Positions 56,356 through 64,000 of a stretch of DNA of 64,000 nt are shown piece by piece. The number at the start of each line of letters is the position of its first letter. Position 1 is the first letter of the stretch. Location of the stretch: positions 28,559,475 through 28,623,474 of the forward strand of contig CM055101.1 in the NCBI GenBank assembly GCA_029204225.1, given 5' to 3'. Under the pieces are notes generated by a model. It was not told the origin of the DNA. It did not search any database and worked only from the letters and a program-made list of their open reading frames with translations. This stretch comes from Diphasiastrum complanatum. Taxonomy: Eukaryota > Streptophyta > Lycopodiopsida > Lycopodiales > Lycopodiaceae. The translations under genes and the position numbers were made by a program.

Positions 56356-56685
56356 TGACATGTTTGATGTTCCTCCTACTTGCTTGCTTATGTGTTAGGG
56401 TATTGCCAAGTGGCAAATGTCGATTGTGTATGGAGTTTGCCATTTGTCGATAACAGAATGTGTCAACGTCAAAGGGTGCTTGAGCATTGAGATGTGAGAG
56501 CCCAAGAGATGCGTATTGAGTGACATGTCGGACAGTTCTCCTACTTTGCTTGCCCGTGTGTCAGGGTAGTCCCAAATGGCAAGTGTCAACTGTGCATGGA
56601 CTTTGCCATGTGTTGACGATAGAATGTGTCAGGGTGATGGGGTGCTTGAGGATTGGGATGTGAGGCCAGAAGAGCCATTCCTTAT
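56356..56685 (+). repeat. 165-bp direct tandem duplication
   Basis: Unit 1 starts TGACATGTTTGATG (56356), unit 2 TGACATGTCGGACAG (56521). Shared landmarks in order: CTCCTACTT, AATGGCAAGTGTC/GTGGCAAATGTC, GGACTTTGCCAT/GGAGTTTGCCAT, GATAGAATGTGTCA/GATAACAGAATGTGTCA, GGGTGCTTGAG. Diverged at many sites, so old. Confidence 0.8.
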
Positions 56686-58446
56686 CACTTTTCTATGTAG
56701 CCATGGTTGGGAAGAGACATAGCAACTAGGTCCATTGGAAAAAATCAATGAGGTTTGTACTTTGCATAATTCCATGTATGGTTGGTTTATTGATAAGTTC
56801 GAATAGGGAGTTTGACACCTACATTGATCATTTACCACGTCGAACTGTGCAGCTTCCCCTGCCCTATAATTTTGTTTTGTTTGATTTTAGTTAAAAGAGT
56901 GAAAAAAAGGAACTATTAGATTTGTTGGGCTTGTATAAAAGCTGTGCTACAAAAATGCTAAAAAAGGTTTGTTTGGTGTACTTTGTTAGTGATTGTATGT
57001 GTCTGTTTTTTGTTGGTTTTACTTTATTCTTGTTAAGCTTTGTTTCAACTTTTTTGCATTGTATTCAAATTTTTTTTGTTTGTACAATTCATATATCATT
57101 TGTTATTGTTATGGGTAGGAGGTCTTTCGTGGGCTTTCTAGTTCTGTCCTTGTTATTAGTTGTTTCATGTTGCAACTTTTAGCTCATTATATATATTCTT
57201 GGAGAAGTTACACATTTAACATATCATGCAATGCTTCACTGAAATGCGTTCTATTCAATGAAACTCCGTTTCAAACGGACCGTTATAGTAGAATTTTGAA
57301 TACCTTCTGCATGTGCATTGTGTGATGTATCTTAATGTCTCATTGAGTCGTGTGTCGATTACCAATTGTTATATTGTCATTGTATAGAGCTATAATCAAT
57401 ATCTAGACACTTAGACAACACTTGGTTTTCCTTTAACAAAAGGCTAGGAATAAACCAGGCCCAAAAAAAAAACCCTAAAAATGTTTTGTCGTTTCTTTCT
57501 CGATAGAGTCGATTCTTTCTTGTTTCAAATGTGTTTCAAACACTTTTTGATAAGGCTTTTCGAAAAGTCCACGAAACATTGAACATATGCATTTTTTAAT
57601 CTTTACTTAGTATATGCCATTGACTACATCAAGATCTTTTTAGCATATATTTGTGTTGTTTTATGATTTGCACAATCTTAGTTATTTTTTTTAAGCTGAA
57701 ATTGGTGGCTAGGACTTTTTTTCTCCTTATTTTGGTCCTTTATTTGCATGCATTGAAGGCGATGTTTTGAAAAGTACGAGAGTATTGGACCCTTAAGGAC
57801 ACTTTCACATTACGGGGGCTTTTGTTCGTCCAAAGTCAATACTTTAGTAAGGGTCCCATTAATCAAGTCCTTTGCCTCAAGTCTGCATAAGTTCAAGGCA
57901 TTTTAGCCCAATTCTTACAATAGCTTCTTGTGAGGTTCCCTTAAGGGCCTCCAGGTTGGTGTTGATAGGGTCTTACTAGTTATTTTATCGCTTATGATTG
58001 TAGTATCTTTGTTGAAGATTCATAGCGGTGTTCCTTTGGACTTGTACACTATTGTCTTGTTGGGTTTATGATTCCTTTGTTCTTCATGTGATGCCGTATT
58101 TGCAATGTGTGTTCATAATTCTTGTTGGCTGCTTTTTGGGACTCGAAAAAGATGTGAGCGTTTTAAGAGCATCGGAAACTTCTATGTTCCAAACTTGATA
58201 AAGTCAACAATCAAACACCTTTGATTGCTAGTGCGTATTTATCAACGATTATTGTTCTTACCATTTTTCCGGCAGTTTATGAATTTTTCTTCGAATTTTT
58301 GGGTAAAGTTATAAATTGCCTCAATATTGCACTTATACTCATTCTTCATGTATCCATGTGCATTTTAACAAGGTTGATTTATTCATTGTATTGACATGTT
58401 ATGTTTTTATGCTTGTTTATGGACCCGTATAGTTTGTTATATTATA

Positions 58447-59545
58447 CTATATTCCAAGAATTCCATTCTTTGAGTGTTGTTGTTGGTTTAGCATTGTGGA
58501 AGATGAGAAGTGTGTGCTCTCAAAGTAGGAACAGTAACTTTGAGAACTGCTGAGTGTTTCTAGTAGGCGAGAGGCCATAAGCTGGAAATGGCACCAAGCT
58601 ATAAAATTGAATGTGAATTTTGTCAAAATAGTCTGATGTGGGGTAGAGGGCTTAGCTCGTATCATGCGCAGTAACATGGTAACCTTTAGGCGTTACATAT
58701 TGGCCCAATCTAATGAAGTGAGACCTGCACACCGTGCCTTAGTTGCATGCAAGGTTGTGGGGGTAACAATGGTTTCCAAGAGCCGACATTTACTCTGAGT
58801 TACCAATTGGACTTGGGAAGCATGGCCCTTTTCAAGTCTAGCTGTGACTGCTTGTCTCATACCAAAAACAAGACTAGTAAAAAGCATTCCTAATTTTTAA
58901 ATAAGTGTTGGCTGATACAACTTCCAATAGCCATTTGTGAAATATAAGCTTGTGTCATTGCATGAAAGCCTTGATCTTGACAATCAATGACCATCTCTAG
59001 TCATCAATTTACAATCCAAAAAGTGTAGAAGGGGACAACTGCGCTTCACCCCTATGGTGTTCTATATCTGCTTAGAAGTACCTGTATCACTCTTGAAACA
59101 ACCTTGATTGAACTCTCTCATATAATGCCATAATCGCTAGGACTGTGTTTGCGGAAAATCCAAGATCTTGTAATCCTAGATGAGTAGGGAATGAGGAACA
59201 AAGTCGAAGTCTTTGTTGAAGTCGATGAAAAAATAGTATACCTGCTCCCTCCCATGGCTGGCCTCCTCAATGAGAGCCCAAAGAGTGAAGATGTGATCTG
59301 TAGTGGAGTAATGAGCTCTGATTCCTGCCTGATGCAATACATGTAGTCTCTTGGTCTCAGCTTCAGTGCTCACAGCTGACTGCAAAACCATGCCATACAA
59401 CTTTATGATGACATGCCCAAGCTTTTTGATGCCAAGTCCTGATAGTATGGTAGTTACCTGGATTCAGGGGATCTATATTTTCATGAATGGGATAGATGAC
59501 GATGAGAGTGCTCGGGCCTCCATGACCACATCTAACCAGCTATGG
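58447..59545 (-). pseudogene. LINE (non-LTR) reverse transcriptase fragment
   Basis: Minus-strand blocks in the order of a LINE RT: NPGNYHTI near 59455, KLYGMVLQSAVSTEA near 59395, HQAGIRAHYSTTDHIFTLWA near 59330, YYFFIDFNKDFDFVPHSLL near 59210, GVKRSCPLL near 59050, RLLETIVTPTTLHA near 58780 and MLLRMIRAKPSTPHQTIL near 58670. The catalytic F/YxDD part between 59000 and 58890 is not legible. No endonuclease, poly(A) or target duplication was found. A dead 5'- and 3'-truncated copy. Confidence 0.8.
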
Positions 59546-62071
59546 CCCAAGCTATAGGATGAGCCTAAGTATGATCTGGTCTAAGCCAGGGCTTTGGAGG
59601 TCTGGGATGCCATTGCTACTGCTTAGAAGATTGATCTAGGATGCTACCATGGAATTGAATCTCATGCTCTTGTATTGGGTGGCAAGTTGCATATGTAGGT
59701 CTTAAATCTTTGGTGTTTTTATGGTGCAATTTGGATTCACGTTGGCTGAAATTATGTGAGTACTTCATAATGGTATCAAAGCAGTGCTTGCATGAGGAAG
59801 AACCTGAGCCTGGACATCCTTCAGGAATGGCAATGCTGGTGTATGTGTTAAAAAAGCTTGAGCCCCAAGAGGGTGATCAACTCCATGGAAAAAACAAATT
59901 GCATTTCAATGATTTTGGGCTGGTTGCTGGATCTTTGCCATCAAGTTTGACCTCATGAATTGCATTCATATGGTGATTTTTTAAATCAACTGTAGACATC
60001 CCTTTGGCTTTTGGTGCATTTTTTCAGAGTTTAGAGTTTGCACACATTATTGTTTTAATGAATGTTCCATAATATCTAGTTGATGAATGAATATGTATAG
60101 ATTTCTGATTAGCAGTAGATCTCTTGTAATAAAATTAGTTGGTATGAGTTATCGGTGTCAGAAAAATGGAAAAAGTCAATTCTTTTCATAAGAAAGAACT
60201 GGCATAATTGGAATGTTGCAAAGAGTAGTTAGTTAAGCATAAGGACAAGCTAAATTAATGGCTATAGAAAATGTTGTGTACAAACAGAGAAATCAGATCT
60301 TATTTCTGATTTTTGGCTACCAAAGCTTTTTTTCTGAGGCATAGAAGCTCATTTTTGTGACGCAAAGTAGCCTGCTTTACAGGCATTAGAACTAGCTTTT
60401 CTGGACACAAACAATCATCATGTGATGAGCGTGACAAGGGGCTGCAAACATTCTCGATGAGCTCTGCTAATTACTAGGGTGTGCTCGTTATCATGCAGTA
60501 GACCTGCAACCTTGGATTATATTATCTATGCACATATTAGCTCTTCTTTTCGTATGTGAGATCTGATGCAATCAGCAATAAAAAGCATGATGTTGGTGTG
60601 ACGAGTTTGCCCAAGATAACTGCCCATTTGTGCTCACCAAATTACTGCATCTTCCTAAAGCAATTTCCTGGGCACGCTTGAGGCAAATCATGGTATAATG
60701 TGCTAATATGCACGGGAAGAACCAAGAAATGGTTCTTGAAGCTGGATTTCCTAAATGCTGCATTATTGCTGCATTGAAGAGGGAATTTGTTCTTTATTTT
60801 CCCAAGGCATGGGGTCTACTACGTGTAGATAGATGATATACACAAGGGAAAAAGGGAATACACCTTTTTTTTGTATGAGCATGCAAGCTAATGTGTGTCT
60901 TTCATGAAGTTATATGACACGCCACATTTGGATGTCATTTGCAGATGTGTTTTACTTGTTTCTTATAAATAATTGCCTGTCTCTCTTGTTCAGTTGTTTG
61001 ACCTTGATTATGGCTTTGCACTTTTCTATTTTGCTTGAGTGCAATTGTGTTTCATCCAAGTTTGTTTCTCTAAGATTGCTCGAAACTAGTACAATTGTGA
61101 AAATATTCCAGCACTTTTGAATCTCTTAACTTAAAGTTCCATGCTTTGATGCCAACTCTCACATGATGATTCTTTGATGATATTGGCAAATTTCTAGAGT
61201 TTTATATCATTTTCTATGCTCTTAGTGGATTCATAGTAGCATATACGTTGGGTAGTTACGACTCAACATGTGACATTGCTCTCTCAATCATTGAATATAG
61301 AACAAATGCTAGGAGGTATTTATACCCCAATGTAGATCCTTCTAATGAAACTCAATTGCATGTTACATTTAACGTGACATACGCATGTTGCATAAGCATT
61401 GACCTCGTTTGACTTCTACCACCTCTTTTAACCTCTACTACATCCTTTGATCACTACCAACTCCTTTGACGTTTGCCATCATACTAGGAAGAGTGTCAAC
61501 CGCCCTATAGGTCGTGACCACCAAAGCTACCATGCACGCATTGGCTTGTACCTTGAGGCCTTTCTTAAGGTCCAATACATTCCTTAGCACACTATGACCA
61601 TTTACGATGAGTCCCACAATATACATGAATTTGAGTGGCTTAGGGGCCTTCACGTGCATTTAATACCTGTAAATATAGTGATACAAACACATACATTGAC
61701 AAAGTAAGCATTAAACTTACTCAAATGGTTGCTTGGTGGAAAGGACGAAATGTTTGTTTTAGGCCATGGATGTTTGGCTGCATTCCATTTGAAAAGGGAC
61801 GAAACAACACTCCTCCAAGCATGAGGGGTGAATTAGAGGTGGTGGAAATTGATGAAGCAAATGCTATGGCCATGGACAATCTACAATCAAGAGAATTTGA
61901 AAAAAATTCTCTCTGATTGGCAAAGGCATTTTGATATTAAGTGAAATTGAAATGAAATGAGATGAAAATGCTTATTGACTTGCACTAGAAACACAGCAAG
62001 ATTTATGGGATAAAGCACCAACACCACGTTTAGGACATCTTAAACTAGCTACATGTCTTGACAGGCAATGC

Positions 62072-62560
62072 CTATAGGACATCTTCAAAACCATCCTCTT
62101 GCAATTCCTTAGCTACAATCTTGTGATTGTCTTCCCTGTCCTTTACCAAGCACATCAACTTATCAACTTCAACCTTCCTGTTTTGTTTGGTTATAGCTCC
62201 AATTGATAGGAGGTTCTTGGCTAATAAACCAGGCACATAGAGGACATGCTTAATGATCTGTAACCTCTCCTGTAAAAAGCTTGATGGGAAGGATGTCTTT
62301 ACCCTTGACCTCATGTGCACAATCATCTTCGAAGCACACTTCTTTCCCATCACTCAGCTCCTTAAAGGTGTTGAACCAACTTCTATGAGGAGTCACATGC
62401 TTTGAGGTTCACTCTTGAGTCTATGTATCATCCTTCATAGGTGGATTGTGTAGCCAATGAAGCAAAGATAACTAAAGTTGCCTTGTGTCATCTGCACTCT
62501 CTAAATCACATTCTACCATGGCTTAAGTCATAGTCATACATATGAATCAAAAGAGTTCTG
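62072..62560 (-). pseudogene. copia protease-region fragment
   Basis: The minus strand reads SKHVTPHRSWFNTFKELSDG near 62400 (another frame), then LQIIKHVLYVPGLLAKNLLS and AITKQNRKVEVDKLMCLVKD (62250-62130). This is the segment between the protease active site and integrase in Ty1/copia (consensus WxIDSGAS-HMT...LYVPGLAKNLLSVG). The DSG triplet is destroyed. No flanking LTR. Small relic inside the intron. Confidence 0.75.
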
Positions 62561-63441
62561 ACTGTCTGGTGTCATAGTAATGGTGGCATGGCCTAGATGT
62601 TAACCAGTAGACGCAAGAACTAAGAATGAGATACACTTGGTTAGATGGCAGGTTAAAGGTCTCTAGGTAATTGGCAGCTTAAGAAGTTGGGACTAAGTCG
62701 TACATTGTTATTGTAATTTATTTGAATTAATGTCGTATATGTTAGAACTTAGTCCTATGTGTTTATTCCAAAAGTAGTTGAAATGTCCATGTACCGGTGT
62801 TGATCCATGTGATGATTATTGATCAGTATCTTTGCATATTTTCCTGTATTGGAATCTAAGATGGAATAGATGGATTCTAAACAAATAATGGAGGGATGGG
62901 TTCAGCCATAGATTCTTGTGATGCGCAAAGTGATAAAACCCCTGGTAATTGTACTGAGGAATTGTGCTGGAAGGCAATTTAAGAATCCATGCCTAGAGAA
63001 GTGTGACATGCACACAATCCATAGAAGCGGGATGGCCACAAATTACAACCCAAAATGGAATTTGGCCCCAAACAAGAATTTTGGGGGGTCTCCTAATGCA
63101 ATGCAAGCAATTCAAATTTTGATGTACCAAAATTTTAGCAAATAATAGTGGAGGGAATGCTTAAGGAGTGCACTCCAGGGAGAAAATATATATCTCTCCC
63201 CTTGGATGGTGTGGGACCTGTGCAGCAGAGACACTGCAGGTGCCTCTGTGGTGCACTCTCTAATGAGAGCCAATAGTGGAAGGAGAATGTATGAAAATGC
63301 TAATGATGAGCTAATTATTGTACCTATGTAGACAAATGTGCTGATAAATGCTGTACAGGCACTTGTTTTTAATAAACACCAAGATGTATGAAAACTCTAC
63401 GACCGATCACTGAAACTAGTTGCAATGCTGCCCAATAGGTT

Positions 63442-63855
63442 TTGTCTCGGTTAGTTCTTAAACCATCTGTCTATCTTCCAAGTCCTCCACTGAGTGGAAG
63501 TTTGATCATTTATATGAATAGTAGCTCTGAAGATGCCTCTTTTACATTCTTTGGCATTAAATTTGCTTCCGATTTTGAGCTTATATCCACTGAACCGTAT
63601 ATGTGTAGTTTGCTTAATGTAGTTTGCTTAAAGCTTGTTGGTGTGGCTCTTGTTTATGTCCATGCCACTTTAGATATGGCTACTCCATCCACTACTCTTC
63701 CATTTACTGTTTTTGATTTGAAAGACACATTAGTTTTGTTTTTGCTGAGCCATCATTCTTACCACCTTCCAGCTCTGTTGGCTTACCTTGATTGTCCTAA
63801 TTTTGCGATGTCTATCCTACAATCATGCCACCTTCTGTTATTCACCTTCTATTAG
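63442..63855 (+). other. unrecognised 137-codon open frame
   Basis: Starts MSRLVLKPSVYLPSPPL and contains hydrophobic stretches (LLNVVCLKLVGVALVYVHA; LVLFLLSHHSYHLPALLAYL). No motif known to me; base composition like its neighbours. Most likely chance or an old repeat. Confidence 0.15.
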
Positions 63856-64000
63856 GTCAATTCCTTAGTGGACCAAAGTACAGATCTGTTTTCTGATGGT
63901 CAGTCTGCAGTTTTGAATCTCATTATAGAGGATTATCTACCTCATTTTATCTAACCTTTGGAACATCTACCTCATCCTTTGAACCATTCTCACGAATGAA

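Larger units (their letters stand above)
53921..64000 (+). other. intron 1 of the BTB gene (at least 10 kb) or downstream intergenic DNA
   Basis: The GTGAGC donor is clear. No in-window sequence resembling the next BTB block (SRSPVFKAML-type) was found. AT-rich, with repeat fragments listed separately. 53921-56355, 56686-58440, 59546-62060 and 62560-63441 hold nothing I can assign. Confidence 0.45.

Noticed and set aside
59710-59958. 82-codon frame as the second BTB exon
   Set aside because: It lacks BTB residues and a credible acceptor site; no match to the expected continuation.
61438-61659. 73-codon minus-strand frame (LRNVLDLKKGLKVQANACM)
   Set aside because: Looked protein-like, but I could not match it to any family, and neighbouring sequence gives no extension in frame.

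Overview
The window looks like part of a large, repeat-packed land-plant nuclear genome. Evidence: plant Ty1/copia, Ty3/gypsy chromovirus and Tat-like retrotransposons with intact LTRs and primer sites, a plant-type BTB gene with a GT intron donor, and long CT microsatellites. I cannot name the species. The GC-rich first exon, an intron that runs off the window and a degraded non-LTR retrotransposon fit a large-genome non-seed vascular plant or gymnosperm, but this is inference. No rRNA gene, CRISPR array or bacterial-style operon was seen.

Layout. 1-2010: plus-strand remnant of Tat-like gypsy gag-pol. 2200-3287 and 10420-10527: a minus-strand element end split by a complete chromovirus (3293-10414, TSD TGTAA) whose coding region is full of TAG/TAA/TGA stops. 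11172-11918: tail and LTR of a copia element carrying a pure (CT)n tract. 11990-20965: a minus-strand gypsy remnant (gag, leader, decayed primer site, putative LTR) split by copia-1 (12700-18676, TSD CAGAT).

20966-48063 is a nest. Two copia bodies face each other (X plus, 20966 to about 24145; Y minus, about 24145-26767, resuming at 46646-47008). Y is split by a 19.9-kb Tat-like gypsy element (26773-46645). That element is itself split by a young, almost intact copia-2 (32217-38533, TSD ACTAG) and by an 813-bp inverted dimer of a miniature LTR element (41816-42628, TSD ATAAT). Reading frames of the hosts resume across the last three insertions, which supports their borders.

48064-50000 holds LTR-like debris, a GGCGCC-rich cluster and imperfect tandem repeats. 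50000-53440 shows no gene. The only clear host gene starts at 53651: exon 1 of a BTB/POZ protein resembling Arabidopsis At4g08455, followed by an intron of at least 10 kb holding a LINE fragment, a copia protease fragment and a 165-bp tandem duplication.

The most unusual object is the 813-bp palindromic unit: four 144-bp-class LTRs, each enclosing a 73-nt tRNA-like sequence with Pol III A and B boxes, arranged head to head and flanked by one 5-bp duplication. It is comparable in concept to Cassandra, whose LTRs carry 5S rRNA.
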